64,000 nt of DNA from Watersipora subatra (GCF_963576615.1 NC_088711.1:7434869-7498868), one strand, 5' to 3'. Shown: positions 1-12,499, counted from the stretch's first letter. Notes: generated from the letters alone by a model not told the origin. Numbers and translations are program-made.

Positions 1-113
1 TCAGAACTTGGGGTAGATGAAATTAGAGAACAGTTCACCCAAGTAACCTCGACCAACAAGGAGTGCATACCCCATACATATCAACACACACCGCCACACA
101 TACACAATCTTGA

Positions 114-2980
114 GTTGACTCACAAATTGAAGAAGACAAGCACTTTGACCTTGACCCAAGGGTGAAGGAGCTTGCGAATAATATCATCAACAGGATGCCA
201 GCTGCTAATGATTATGGAAGCAGGGTACCACTACGGAGAGTTAGCAAAACCATACTCAAGAAGCTGGTAGAATACATTAACTTGGCACTGGAGTCGATCT
301 CAACTGAATCGATCAGTGAGACTAATGCCTTAATCTACAGTATGGCAACCGTCGTCTTGGAGGAGATGGGTATTAAGCCACTGTCAACAAGGCTTCAAGA
401 CATTCCATCTTGGCAGCTGAGGCTACAAAATAAGATCAAGGACTTGCGCAAGAAAGTTAGTAGGCTCAGTGAAAGATCTAACCACAGTTTGGAGCGTCCA
501 AAAAGGGAAGCCACAATAGAAGCTCTAGAATCTGCCAAACAGCAGCTAGTAGCACTCTCGGCACGACTGAAGCGGTACACCAAAGAGCGGGATAACAAGA
601 GAATGAACAAACTGTTCATCAATAATCTATCCAAAGTGTATTCTCAGTTCAAACGTGAATTGAGGAGGCCAATGTCAGATCCTCCCCGATCCAGCACCTC
701 AACATTCTGGAAGGACATCTGGGAGAAAGAGACTACTCATAACACCACTGCAAATTGGCTGAAGAGGCTTAAAGAAAGCCACCAACACACTGTGGCTCAG
801 CAAGGACTCACCATCAGCGAAGTGGACATCAAGTGCAGAGTGCAACGTATGAAAAACTGGGCAGCACCTGGCCATGACATGATTCAAGCCTTCTGGTTGA
901 AGAAATTGACATCACTTCACACTAGAATGGCTAAGCAGATGGAATGCCTAATAGAAGAAAGCGACCATCCGGAATGGCTGACCAAAGGACTAACTGTACT
1001 TCTGATAAAAGATCCAAAGCAGGGGCAGATTCCCAAAAACTATCGACCAATAACGTGCTTGCCCACCACCTGGAAACTGCTCTCAGGAATAGTTGCAGAC
1101 AAACTGGAAGAGCACATGAGTCACTATATGACCAGTGCTCAGAAAGAAATTGGGCGCAACACCCGAGGAGCCAAACATCAGTTACTGGTGGATCGGACGG
1201 TCTGTCAAGACAGCAGGAGAAGGCATACCAATCTTTCCATGGCTTGGATCAACTACAAAAAGGCCTATGACTCAATTCCCCATAGTTGGATACTTGAGTG
1301 TCTCAGTATGTGCAATTTTCACCCTGCTCTTGTGGCATTCATCAAGATGTCAATGACCAAATGGAAGACGGAACTGGAGGCTAATGGCAAAAAGCTGACG
1401 AGTGTAAAAATTAAGCGAGGCATCTATCAAGGTGACTCCTTATCACCGCTGCTCTTCTGCATATGCCTAAACCTTCTAAGCAATATGCTGGAGAAGACTC
1501 AATATGGGTACCAGTTTAAGAGTGGCACCAAGATAAACCACCTCTTCTACATGGATGACATCAAGCTGTACGCTAACAAAGAAAGGGACATTGATTCGCG
1601 AGTACACCTCACTCAGGTATACAGCAAGGACATCGGAATGACCTTCGGTATTGAGAAATGTGGAAGGCTAATTCTTAAGAGAAACCATTCTATGCTCACA
1701 GATGGCCTAAAAATGCCAAATGGTACCATCAAAGATATAGAAGATGGGTACAAGTACTTGGGGATTATGCAAAGCAACATCAACCATGAAGCCGAGGTAC
1801 GTCACAAAGCCATTACCGAATACAAGAAATGCCTTCGGCAGGTCCTATGGAGCCAGCTCAATGCCAAGAACCAAGTCATGGCAATAAATACCTATGCACT
1901 ACCAGTAATAAGATATCCAGCAGGCATATTAAAGTGGACTGAGAAAGCCATCAAGGAGACAGATATAGCAACTCGTAAACTGCTGACCATGCATGTAGCA
2001 CTCCACCCAAAATCTGATACTACTAGATTGTATCTCGATAGGAAAGATGACGGTAGGGGACTCAAAAGTGTACAGCAGACAGTGAAGGAGGAAGAGCAAA
2101 GCATCAAAGCCTATGCAGCCTCCATGGCCACTTCAGATAAGTTGCTAGCTGAATTTCAATCGGCTGCTCTTACAATGGACCTTCGCCCTGACGATGAGGA
2201 AATTGACTGGCACACGAAACCTCTTCACGGTGCTTACCACTGACAAATATCTAAGGTTGGTGATCTTCACCAACATATATGTGGCTGAACAAAGGAAACC
2301 TAACGGCCAATACAGAGTCGCTAATCATGGCAGCCCAGGAGCAAGTGCTCCAAACAAAGTAACTCCAAACAAAAATCTATCACACTAGAGACGATCCTGG
2401 ATGCAGACTGTGCAAAAATGCACCTGAGACCATCCAACACATCATCAGTGGATGCAAGCAGCTAGCAGGAAATGCATACACTGAGCAGTATAATCATGTC
2501 GCAGGTGTGGTGTTTAAAAGTCTATGTGACGAGTATGGCGTTAATAAACCACAACACTGGTGGGAAACTCTTGGTAAGGTCAATGAAAATGACCGCGCTA
2601 AGATCCTCTGGGACTTCTACATTCGGACTGACAAGCATGTCCTAGCAAACCAACCAGATATAGTGGTGGTGGACAAGGAGAACAAGAGGGCTACTATAAT
2701 AGATATAGCAGTACCCAATGACTACAATATAGCCAGCAAAGAAAAAGAAAAGGTAAAGAAATATCTTCCTCTTGGAGAAGAGATTGAAAAATGCTGGGAT
2801 GTAAGAACAACTGTAATCCCAGTAGTCATTGTGGCACTGAGCGCAATAACATCGGCGCATAAAATGTGGCTTGCCCAAATACCAACAGCAATCAACTCAG
2901 GTGAGTTGCAGAAAAGTGCGCTATTAGGAACAGCTAAGATCTTGAAGCGAGTGCTCAAACTCCCAGGTCTCTGGTATATA
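114..2980 (+). pseudogene. Reverse transcriptase / restriction-like endonuclease, broken
   Basis: The frame is open from 114 (just after a TGA) to a TGA at 2241-2243. It holds an RT domain with the YQGDSLSPLLF motif (residues about 422-432 counted from position 162) and YMDD at about 463-466, then the RT thumb. A frame change near 2270 and a TAA at 2360-2362 follow. The frame resuming around 2380 encodes a CX2CX7HX4C knuckle (CRLCKNAPETIQHIISGC) and a nuclease core with QPDIVVVD then IIDIAVP, the PD-(D/E)XK type. The family's C-terminal LKLPGLW is reached at about 2974. Three lesions make it inactive. The RT and nuclease identities rest on visible motifs. Confidence 0.9.
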
Positions 2981-3542
2981 GTCAGCAAAGGAAAAGAAAA
3001 GGTAGAGAAATGTCTCCCTCTTGGAGAAGAGATGGAAAAATGCTGGGATGTAAGAACAACTGTAATTCCAGTAGTCATTGGGGCACTGGGCGCAATAACA
3101 CCGGTGCAAAAAATGTGGCTTGCCCAGATACCGACAGCAATCAACTCAGGTGAGTTGCAGAAAAGTGCGCTATTAGGAACAGCTAAGATCTTGAAGCGAG
3201 TGCTCAAACTCCCAGGTCTCTGGTATATAGTCAGCAAAGGAAAAGAAAAGGTAGAGAAATGTCTCCCTCTTGGAGAAGAGATGGAAAAATACTGGGGTGT
3301 AAGAAAAACTGTAATTCCAGCCATTGATGCACTGGGCCCCAATAACTGGAATTACAGTTGTTCTTACATCTCAGTATTTTTCAATCTCTTCTCCAAAAGG
3401 GAGACATTTCTCTACCTTTTCTTTTTCTTTGCTGGCTATAGTGTAGTCATTAGGTACTGTTATATCTATTATAGTAGCCGGCTTGTTCTCCTTGTCCACC
3501 ACTTGTCCACCCTTGTCCTATATCTGGTTGGTTTGCTAGAAC
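2638..3542. repeat. Inverted repeat: LINE endonuclease segment folded back
   Basis: Positions 3343-3542 are the reverse complement of about 2638-2840, the PD-(D/E)XK segment, with a small insertion near 3490-3515. The arms enclose the 249-bp tandem copies, so the whole could form a long hairpin with a roughly 500-nt loop. Confidence 0.85.
2731..3342 (+). repeat. 249-bp tandem amplification of the LINE 3' coding end
   Basis: The block beginning AGCCAGCAAAG (2731) recurs at 2980 and 3229, exactly 249 bp (83 codons) apart, giving about 2.5 copies in frame. Each copy repeats the C-terminal nuclease region from KEKVKKYLPLGEE to LPGLWYIV. The third copy breaks off near 3342, where the inverted arm begins. 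Confidence 0.9.
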
Positions 3543-3650
3543 AATATATATATATATATATTGTCCAAGCAAACAATATATATATACTGTATGTATATAC
3601 TGTATATATATACTGTATATATATACTGTATATATATACAATATAACAAC
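3541..3650. repeat. TA-rich microsatellite
   Basis: Alternating TA runs and TATATACTG repeats directly abut the outer arm of the LINE palindrome. Confidence 0.9.
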
Positions 3651-4679
3651 ATATACATACGCAAATGTACATCTATAACAATGTATGCCTTTGATTATTG
3701 ATAGATTATGATAGAAGCTTGATTCTATAATATATATATTAGTGGATTGATGTACATAGTAGTTTTGTTTAGCTTCTTCAGTAGTAACATTTTTATATTT
3801 TTGTTTAGCTTTCACTTCGCTTGTAGCAGTATTTCTGCAAATGGCATTATATTCATATTTACTCTCGCGTGTGCATTATGACGATTGTGGCAATACACAG
3901 TAGTTGCCAGTCTTTATTCATTGCTCTGCATGTTATATACACAACTATAAAAAAACACCAGCCATTTCTTGAAGCACAAGTATGATAAAGTACACACTAT
4001 TTGTCATCGCAGAATATGCTCTGTAAGTTGCTGTTTGGTGAATGTTTCATAGTTACCTTTTCATGTTTTGATTCCCACAGTCAAAAATATGCATAATAGG
4101 TTAGGATGGTATGGTTTAAATACTCTAAACGCTTAGGACAAATGATGGCTTTACCAATTTAGATTTCCAGCATTTTCATCAGGTCGTCGTTGTATACGCA
4201 GTGATCGCCATGGTGATCGACTGATCGCCGGATAAAACAAACGTCAGACAAAAAACATAAGTGGGTCTCCGTTGGCTTAACGCTTTTCGCTCAGGTAGAA
4301 CTATCCAGCGTCGTTTAGGACGAATTACGCCACCGAAGTTCAAATATTTTCAAAAGTTCCAAACAAACTCACATGACTGTATAAAGTTCTGTTGCAAATT
4401 AAGGTATTGAATCAGATATACGATTTATACACAGATGCAATCACCATTTTTCCAGCCTTTTTATATACCACAAAAATCATCAGGATTCTCTGATTTTTGA
4501 TGTATAGCACTAACATCTTATCTGTGGTTAGTTAGGTTTACACCAAGCTAAAAGCAAACTCCCGTTTATCTGACAGCGTGACATTAAAAGAATTATTTCA
4601 ATCTTTGCGTTAACACTTTTTCACTTTATTTTTTATAAATATTAAATATAATAGTAATTTAAACAGCATCTTCATCATA
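3651..4679. other. Non-coding AT-rich stretch before the THAP gene
   Basis: No coding signal was recognised. Around 4262-4360 a segment with CGTCGTTTAGG resembles, in opposite orientation, the sequence at 10208-10300, so it is part of a dispersed repeat. Confidence 0.5.
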
Positions 4680-5787
4680 ATGGTTAATTGTTGGGCTGTG
4701 GAATGCTCAGGCAGATCAAAGTTCGGCCTACAGGTGTTTCAGTTCCCAAAAGATCCTGAAAGAAGGAATTCATGGGTTGTTAAAGTGGGCAGGTAAGGTT
4801 CACGTTGTTTTTAGTGTTTGCAATTGTATAAATTTAGATATTACTATTAATTTTAGTTTATTCTAGTAGTAGTTACATTTACTGTCCACAGTTTTATCTA
4901 ACATAACATGAAATTTTCACTGATTAAGGTCAGTTGTTCATATTTTTTGTTTTCATGAATTCTTGTGGACATGAGGGATGAGGAGCGATGAGAGTTCAGT
5001 TGGATGTTGAACTGACCAGTAGAAAGGCTAAGGATAGTTGTATACTATTCACAGCATTGTCAGGCATATGTAAACGGAGTCATTTTTTATTATTTCTATT
5101 ATTTTATTTATTTAATCAGTGTCAATGTGAAAATCACAGGTTGAATCATGGAAATAACAAAAGGAATCCAAAACTTCTGCAGCCAACTGCTTCTTCTAAA
5201 CTTTGTGAGGTTAGTCAAAATATAACTTAAAGTTATGTTGTTATACGTACATGTATATAAGTTTTTAAATCATACGAGTATTGATATTTTTATTGTCATT
5301 GTAATTATTGCTACTAGTTGTTAGAATACATTTTATAATGATAATGATAATAAATGCTATCCATAAGTTAGTTGTGTGTATAGTACTGTTATTTATTATC
5401 ATGTTTTATTGTTGTTACAAAAGTTTTCTTATCTGTTGTATTGCTTTGCATTTGTGTTATTATTGAAGTTGATAACAATAGCATATAGTACGTCGCATTC
5501 ACTAATAGATAACCGATTAAAATTATTGGATAAAGTTGTATAGCCGTCCAAGAAAAGGTTGAATAGTAATAGTAGTAGCCCTATTAATAATAGTAGTAAT
5601 ATTCATATTACTGTTTCCCTTGCTTGCCTTTCCTCTTTTTTGTTTACTTATAGAGGCATTTAAAAAAACGTGTTTTACACTGACTAAAACGGGAAAACGT
5701 CGATTGACAAGTGATGCCATTCCTACTCTGTTCACTCGCAGGCCACCAACTGTCTCTGAAAAAGGAACTGCTTTGAAAATACTATAA
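4680..5787 (+). pseudogene. THAP zinc-finger gene, three exons, one frameshift
   Basis: Exon 1 (4680-4792) starts with ATG and encodes MVNCWAVECSGRSKFG, then VFQFPKDPERRNSW, the N-terminal half of a THAP (C2CH) DNA-binding finger; donor GTAAGG. Exon 2 (5140-5209) joins in phase and ends QPTASSKLCE, giving the third cysteine. Exon 3 (5654-5787) supplies CFTLTKTGKRRLTSDAIPTLF and stops at TAA 5785-5787. At the exon 3 start, AGGCATTT reads R-H, the expected zinc-binding His, but the next codons are out of frame by one base just before a seven-A run. Either the gene is dead or the assembly dropped a base. Using the AG two bases later restores the frame but loses the His. THAP fingers occur in P and Kolobok transposases and in host regulators; no transposase domain is seen downstream. 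Confidence 0.75.
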
Positions 5788-6667
5788 TCACAAGCTGCAG
5801 CTTTTTTGCATCCCCCCAGCACGAGCTGACATATGGGTGAGGAAATTTAGGTCAATAAATTTTATATCCGATGTAAGTTTCTTGTTTATTGCTTATGATA
5901 TATCAAAATGTGCAACAGATTTTTGCTAAAGTAATTTTATATTACAATCAGTTTTGGTTATTAATTTACGTGTATCTTTTAACAGGTAACTACAAAGAGG
6001 TATGGGTACAAAAATGCTGGGTGATTAACAATTGTAGTCTTTATGTATGCTCTCTTATTTCTTAGCTGACACTCACTTCTATAGTATTTTTCCTACTAGC
6101 GTGTACAGCAATTATCTTATCAGTTGTTGTAAACAGTAGAACTTAGGCACTGAGGTATAAGTGATATGTATGATAATGTATGTAGTATAATATGCTCTTA
6201 GCACTCAGTTTTTACTTAGAAAGTTGTTGAATTTTTATGTTGTGTTTCATACTTTTTGCACTTTTAGTTACAATCATTGTCCGTAATAAATCTGTGGTTG
6301 TTATTAATTTGCATAAAACAAGCCTCTTTATAATTTTCAAAACTACTGAGAACAAAGAAATTGGCAATTGATGGTATTATAAATATAATTATCATTGTGA
6401 ATACGTTAAATTGTTTGTTTGGAGACCTAAAGCTTTAAAATCGCAAGTAAACACAATTAAGCTAAGACATGCTAGCACATATAATATGAGTTATATACTC
6501 TCAAGTAGCAGAAAACTTGTAAATATGGAGTTGTCACCTTTGTAACTGCAGTGTGAGTTAGAATAGAACCTGAGCTTTTACGGTATACTTGATAGTGCTC
6601 TAAGGCTACCCAAAGTAGTTTTATTGGCTGATAAACGAAGACAGGTAAGACCGGTTCATTGTAATCT
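5788..6667. other. No gene recognised
   Basis: AT-rich sequence downstream of the THAP exons. I see no splice-linked coding segment or repeat of note. Confidence 0.5.
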
Positions 6668-6830
6668 ATATATATATATCTCAATGCATGTCTGTTTTCG
6701 GTATGTCCAGCTATAGCTATTAAAACTTTGGATATAAAATTCTACATTACGCTGGACTTGAACTCACAACGAATGCATTGACAAGTTTCTTACCAAACCT
6801 TCTACCACTGAACTACAATGGCATAGTAAT
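6668..6830 (-). mobile_element. tRNA-derived SINE
   Basis: Read on the minus strand, the head has an A box (TAGTTCAGTGGTAGAAGG, complement of 6797-6814) and a B box (GAGTTCAAGTCC, complement of 6754-6765) at tRNA-like spacing. It ends in a tail with AGCTGGACATACCGAA and TA repeats. The tail matches the SINE at 26055-26225, showing a family. The body is too degenerate to be a functional tRNA. Confidence 0.75.
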
Positions 6831-6969
6831 CATATACTGAATACATCATGCGCGCTGAGTGGAAGAATGAGAGTGGCTGCAACTCAGTCCAAGGCTATTT
6901 GCGTTGAGCTCCTAGTACTGGCAGCGTAAAACGGCGTATTCTATTGAGTTCACCATGGCACTGAAATTG

Positions 6970-7500
6970 TTTTTGTCTAATAAACTATGCCACTCACAGG
7001 CTAGTCATAATTTGAGGTATATTGAGCGAAAATGTTATACCTGTGGAGTCTATTGAAAGTACAATAGTCAATATAGCAGGTAAATCTTATGATTTATTTA
7101 ATATTTATTTAATAATTTATTCAATTAAACTTTCATTTACTATATTTATATTAAATTATATTTTATTGTAAAATGTATATTATATTATTAAATTAATAAA
7201 TATTAAGCTTAAATATATGTAAGACTATGATATTAAAATTAAATATTTTATATTATAACAACAAATCATATAAAAATAATACATATCTATGAAATCAACT
7301 ATATTTTGCAATCATATCTTTGACTGCAATTGTATTTATTAATTATCAAAAAAGCATTCTACTTTCAGTCAATCACAAAATATATTATGTTATATGATTA
7401 AACTTCCATTTAGTACCATTTACTACCACTAATACATGCAGGCTTGTTATTTTGAGATTAAACTCCTTCTGGCTACACATTTGGAATATAAAACTTTCTT
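6970..7500. other. Very AT-rich non-coding stretch
   Basis: Between 7080 and 7340 the sequence is almost all A and T. No gene or named repeat is recognised. The right end grades into the 3' region of the minus-strand LINE. Confidence 0.5.
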
Positions 7501-8546
7501 TTATGTACATATATTCGAATCTGTCCAATACGCCCGAGGGCATTATATGAACATAAAATTTGAGATAAAATGGTTGATAAGAACGCTAAAACCTAATTTG
7601 TTGCAACACTAAGATCGTATTAAAAACTGAGGGAGCCACCAACGCCCTGACCCACAACATTCGGTGCCATTCTATTATAAAAAGAGTGCCTATATTGGTC
7701 TATCCTAAAATGTGGGTGGACTACTCCATGACGGGTTTGGTGGGATGGGTTAAAAGAGATATAGTTATTGAGGTCTAGTTCATATAGACCAAACTCAATT
7801 CTTTTTAAAAATTTCAAATCCAAATCTTCTCTTCTATCTTTTAGTTCTTGGATGTTATTTACACGCATGCACTCTGTGACACTATCCATAGGCCCGAGTC
7901 TGAAAATCCATCGAACCCCCCGTCTTTGAATTGTTTCTAATTTGTCAGTTAAGCCTTTTGCGTGCGGTGACCATACCTGACAGGCATATTCGAGTAATGG
8001 TCGAACAATTGTGTTATAGGCGACAATTTTTGTTGATATGCTTGCATTAAAAAGGCAGCGTCGGATAAGTCCGAGTGCCTTATTACTTTTCTTAGTAATG
8101 TTTAAAATATGCTCGTGCCACTTGATGTCGCTTTGTATGAAAACCCCCAAATATTTCAGACCATTCGCCTGTGGTATAAAAATTCCGTTCATAAAAAGTT
8201 TAAAATCTGGTGTCGACCTGCCCACCTGCATGTGGATACACTTTTCTGGATTAAATGTCATGCCCCACTGTGTGGCCCAATGCTGTAATGCTGTAACGTT
8301 AGTCTGCAAAGCCAGCTGGCTGGTGTTTGTCAAATCCATGCACAGCAGAGTATCATCGGCATACAGTCGACAGTCAGCGTCTTTCACACAGAGTGGCAAG
8401 TCATCGATGTAAAGAATAAACAATAGGGGTCCCAGCACTGAGCCCTGAGGTACTCCTGATTTAATACTAAAATTATGTGATGTATAACCATTCACTTGAA
8501 CCACAGAAGCTCTGTTTCTGAGCCACGCTTCTATCCATCTATACAT
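7500..8546 (-). mobile_element. 5'-truncated Jockey/CR1-type LINE
   Basis: Only the 3' half of the pol gene and a short 3' region remain. The truncation near 8546 falls inside the RT domain, the normal outcome of incomplete target-primed reverse transcription. Clade assignment within the Jockey/CR1/L2 group is inferred from RT motifs. Confidence 0.8.
7620..8546 (-). pseudogene. LINE reverse transcriptase, C-terminal half
   Basis: This open 308-residue minus-strand frame contains SGVPQGSVLGPLLFILYIDDL (residues about 30-50), the catalytic box YADD (about 62-65) and GLKYLGVFI (about 128-136). It ends with the thumb region RPLLEYACQVWSP and ETIQRRGVRWI, typical of Jockey/CR1 elements. There is no internal stop, so the copy is fairly young. 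Missing are the endonuclease and the RT fingers, so it cannot act on its own. Confidence 0.85.
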
Positions 8547-8610
8547 ATTTACATATACACATTAGTTGCATACATGATAAAATGATATCATGTACCATGT
8601 ACAGATATAC

Positions 8611-8645
8611 ATCAATGATATACAGGGGGACTGTATATCATTGAT
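8611..8645. repeat. Perfect hairpin with GGGGA loop
   Basis: ATCAATGATATACAG (8611-8625) and CTGTATATCATTGAT (8631-8645) are perfect reverse complements around GGGGA. Neighbouring ATGATATCAT and CCATGTA motifs extend partial symmetry outward. Confidence 0.85.
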
Positions 8646-9119
8646 ACCATGTAACCTGGTTAATGTATAACATAATATGAGGGGAATTAGGCACTCATGT
8701 ATACATTCTGGTGAGTAATTTTCTAGGGAGATGTATATGAGTGAATAGGGCACATTTTGAGCTTTTTATTGGTTACTTACTCCTGTTAGAGCCTTTGCTT
8801 CTAAGGAGTTTGATATTTCAGAGGCAAAAATTACGACAATCCGTATTAGCTCTAATGGTATAACTGGATATCCGCCGCCAGTGCTTCACCGAAAGTCGAC
8901 CAATGTATCCACTTTCATTCTTCCACTCAGCATGCGTGGGCTAATCATTTTAGTCTTGCGTCCAAGAGTTACGATGTTTCTGTTCAAAAATATTTTGCAA
9001 AAATATGCAACGAGATGCTTATTCGTCTTTTCTCGTTAAGGCTAATTTATTCGGCCCAACGATACCGACAATATTTTATCTCAAACTTAAAATTTGGCGA
9101 TTTGTATACTGATTATATA

Positions 9120-9833
9120 CAGTGGAACCTCGGCTTTTGGACGCTTCGGTTCTCTACCAACTTGGTTATCAACTGAAGATTCTGATATTTGTTCGTCTCG
9201 GATCGCGAACATAAATTCGAGAGCCTGCGCTTTGCAATTGGAACAGCTCCGGAAACAGCATGCGTGCATTCGTTAACAAACGGAGAAGCATTTTACGCTT
9301 CATAAATTCTTTACAAAAAGGGAGGAACCATCTGGGACGAAGAGATTTACCGAATAGATTTGCTAGAGAGATAACCTCTTTAGTCGAGTTATCCTAAATT
9401 GGTTAGGAGGAGGATTCTCCTTCGAAGATGTAAAGTAAACCTGCCATTGCTGTTTATATTTTCCTACGACTTTTGATGTAACTGATCTGTTGCATTTTTT
9501 TGCTGTTTCATAATCAATTGCTGCAATCTTTGTCGTTTTATCTTAACTTTTAATGTCTTTGATGTTTTAACAGCAAAGCATACGGAATGTTTACTTTTGT
9601 TTTATTTTTCCATCATCATAAATGGTTCACCTTTTATTAAAATTAAACACGATCTATATCTACCCGTTTTTATTTATAGTATGCAGTATACAGTACAGTT
9701 TATGGTGTAAAATACTTTACCCAAGTTGAATGGAATTAAAAATAGAATGGATTAAAATTTACTTACATTCATTCTAATGGAAAAAAGTGTTTCGGATCTC
9801 AAACAACTCGGTTTTCGAACCGAGGTTCCACTG
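9120..9833. mobile_element. 714-bp MITE, TA target site (pogo/Tigger-like ends)
   Basis: The ends are inverted repeats CAGTGGAACCTCGG and CCGAGGTTCCACTG, flanked by TA at 9118-9119 and 9834-9835. These are features of Tc1/mariner/pogo-type non-autonomous elements. Internal sequence has no transposase; the small opposing ORFs at 9087-9276 are shadows. Confidence 0.85.
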
Positions 9834-9904
9834 TACGTTATTAAAAAGTATACGTAGCTGAAAGTTATGAAATTTTAAATTTACCGTGGTTTGAAAATCT
9901 TTAC

Positions 9905-10190
9905 AATTGTTTTATTTATTTTTAATTTAGTTGTCCCTCACAAAACTTTTTCCTCATGATATGAAGTTTGAAAGTTGAAACTTTGAAAGTTGCAGTTGTT
10001 TGACAAAGCTTGAAAACCTTTACAGTTGTTTTTATTTTCTCTTGTACTTTATTTCAACCACACAAAACACTTCTCTCATGATATGTAGTTTGAAAGTTGA
10101 ATGGCAAATATTGTAATATGTTGAATACAAAACAATTTTTTGTCCAAAGAATTCTTTGTTACCCGGGCAACGCCGGGTAGCACAGCTAGT
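9905..10190 (-). repeat. Dispersed repeat with ACCCGG-CGTTGC-CCGGGT hairpin head (family R1)
   Basis: Read on the minus strand it begins CTAGCTGTGCTACCCGGC, followed by GTTGCCCGGGTAA, then an AT-rich body containing TTTGGACA and CATATCATGAG. Related copies lie on the + strand at 25119, 26893 and 29232. The head holds a 6-bp stem with a 6-nt loop. Class unknown. Confidence 0.7.
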
Positions 10191-10207
10191 TCCATATAAA
10201 AGTAGGT

Positions 10208-10300
10208 GTGGCCAATGTTTATTTGGAACTTTCGATAGGTTTACATAGGCTCCGTTGATGGCGTAACTCTCCCTAAACGACGCTGTGACTATCTACCTCA
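10208..10300 (-). repeat. Short dispersed repeat shared with about 4262-4360
   Basis: The complement of this stretch contains CGTCGTTTAGG followed by a TTACGCCA-like motif, as at 4310-4340. No function is suggested. The sequence from 10300 to 10935 holds no recognised gene. Confidence 0.45.
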
Positions 10301-11002
10301 ACGGTTTTGACTATATATATACATACATCTATGGTTTTGTTACACCAGTCTAACAATGACTCAAGAACAAAAAACGGCGTGTTATCTTCATGTATATGGT
10401 TGCCTGTTGCATGCTCGCTTGCTTTGCAGGAACTTGGGTTAAGAAGGCCAGATCTGCATTGGGAGGTCACGTCTCAAAATACATGGACCTATGGGAGCCC
10501 AAAGTCTGCTCAAGTTTAGGCGCCCCAATCATATCTACATGTATATATATACAGCAGTGTATTGAGAAGCCAGCTTCTTCTAACTACTGGTGATCGAGGT
10601 GAGTACTTATCCAACAATGTCAACTCAGCTACGTGACGCAGACAAGCTAATCAAACTTTACCGAATTAGTTATAAACAGTGAAATGGTTCGTGCTAGCAA
10701 TGGCACAAAATCGCCTTCTGATAAAAATCCATTTGTAACGAAAGCGTCTTTCTGTTTTGTTATTCAAAATTGCATTCATTCGGGTTTGTTCACTCATCTA
10801 CTAGACCTTATGTAATATTTCCAGCAGATGGCGACGCAAAAAGGTGCACGATAACACTACAGTGTATAAATATATTCTACTGAATAACAAAAACATAAAG
10901 TTATGTTTTCGTTATCTATGAAGATGAGCAGGGATTTCCGATTCAATACGTAACAGCAAACCCGCAATCCTGCGTGGAAGTAGATATGTTTGGTTTCTTG
11001 TA

Positions 11003-11750
11003 CAGTCAAACATGAATAACTCAAACTTCATGGGACCGAGCGAAAGTGTTCGAGTTATCAGAGCGTTCAAGTTATCAGAGTACTGTCACAAGTCCATGTA
11101 TTTATTAGTAGATACGTGTACATATACAAACTATAATATAAATCAAAAGCATAAATGGCTTGTTTCAAATTAATGCTTCTAATGTAAAGTTTTAAAAAAT
11201 TTTATCAAAAAGTATAGAGATTTTTCCATCACTTGAGATTGGTTTGTTGTTAGAGGTGATGTGATTGCCAGGATGATTTTTAGATTAAAATTGGCAAAAC
11301 TTGATCGCTGTTGAAATGCTCAGAAGAGAAGACGTCTTTTTCTTTTGAGCGTTTTAACCAAGATCAATTTTGCCGATTTTTCTTGAAGTTTATGCGAAGG
11401 TTACCTCACTTTTCCTTGCTTCCAGAGGGCCTAAACGGATGTTTGGTAAAAATCAAATTTCACCAAACCTTTAGAAGAGTCGTTGACAAAAATATTTTGC
11501 CGACGATGATAATAACGACGCCTATGAACTACGAAAAGTTGAGGTTTACCTCAATGGCTTGGAATAAAGTGATTTTCTAAAGCGATAACAACCGTTTTGG
11601 TAGCCGTTGGGCAAAAAACTGTTTGAGTTAACAAAGTTGAGGTCGAGTTATCTAAAGCAATTTATCATTACGTGGGAACGGACCAAACAAAACCATTCGG
11701 GTTAACCATGTGTTCGAGCTATCCGAGGGCGAGTTATCCATGTTTTACTG
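11003..11750. mobile_element. 748-bp MITE with TA target site
   Basis: The ends CAGTCAAACATGAATAACTC and GAGTTATCCATGTTTTACTG are near-perfect inverted repeats flanked by TA (11001-11002, 11751-11752). Internally GAGTTATC motifs recur. The 89-codon ORF at 11311-11580 matches nothing I recognise. The element splits the unit-A start; units B and C lack it at the matching place. Confidence 0.85.
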
Positions 11751-12499
11751 TATATGTTTTTGTGTGTGCATTAATGTATTTCATCACATTTAATTGCTTA
11801 TTTTAACACATGTGCTAAAGTTATTCTCTTAAAGGAAAAGTCTCTTGGATAACTACATGTATCGCGTTTAATTTGACTGGCGTTGGCCGCATCAGAGTTT
11901 TGAATTTTTATAAAAGTTCTATACTAAATACATCGAAATTAGATTTTTGCGATGGAAGTTACCGTTAACTTTGTGTATAATTATTATGCTAAACATGCCC
12001 CGAACCATACTGGATTATAATGGTCACTATAGGGTCTCAAAGAAGGGATTACCAAAAAGAAAAATTTGAAAACTAAAAATGAAAATGCTGAAGATGAGAT
12101 ACAAACAAGTGGAACATTTGAAGTAAAAGCATATACCACGGCCGTGCATTGTGAAAATATGACTTACAGCAGAGATTTAATGAGATGTAATGGGCGTGTT
12201 ATGATCTAAACACAGCTGGCGTCAATGCTAATACTTGTAATGGGTAAACTCTAGTGAATACTTCAGTTGAACCCTCTGCTCATAAATTGGATTCAACATT
12301 TTTTCAGCAACAGAAGACACCGAGTGTTCATAAGTGATGAGCAGTCTAGTGAGCTTCCATCAACATTGGGAGTGTTGCAAGATTGGGAGTTAGGTCTACG
12401 GTATTCCTGATCGACATAAACAGTCTGTCAGCCACTATTACTGTAATTTGAGCGTATATTTTGACTATACAGTGCTTTATCAAATAGTAAGTAGGCCTA

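Larger units (their letters stand above)
1..3542 (+). mobile_element. Non-LTR retrotransposon (R2/R4-like), left end outside window, rearranged 3' end
   Basis: This LINE encodes a reverse transcriptase followed by a CCHC knuckle and a restriction-like endonuclease, the layout of site-specific R2/R4-type elements. The copy runs off the left edge. Its 3' part is tandemly multiplied and then folded back on itself, so the natural 3' end is lost. It is degenerate and lies outside the FMO array. The clade (R2 versus R4/Dong) is inferred from motif order; a tree of the RT domain would settle it. Confidence 0.85.

Noticed and set aside
5523-5822. 99-codon minus-strand ORF
   Set aside because: It lies opposite the THAP exon 3, whose + strand translation matches the THAP family.
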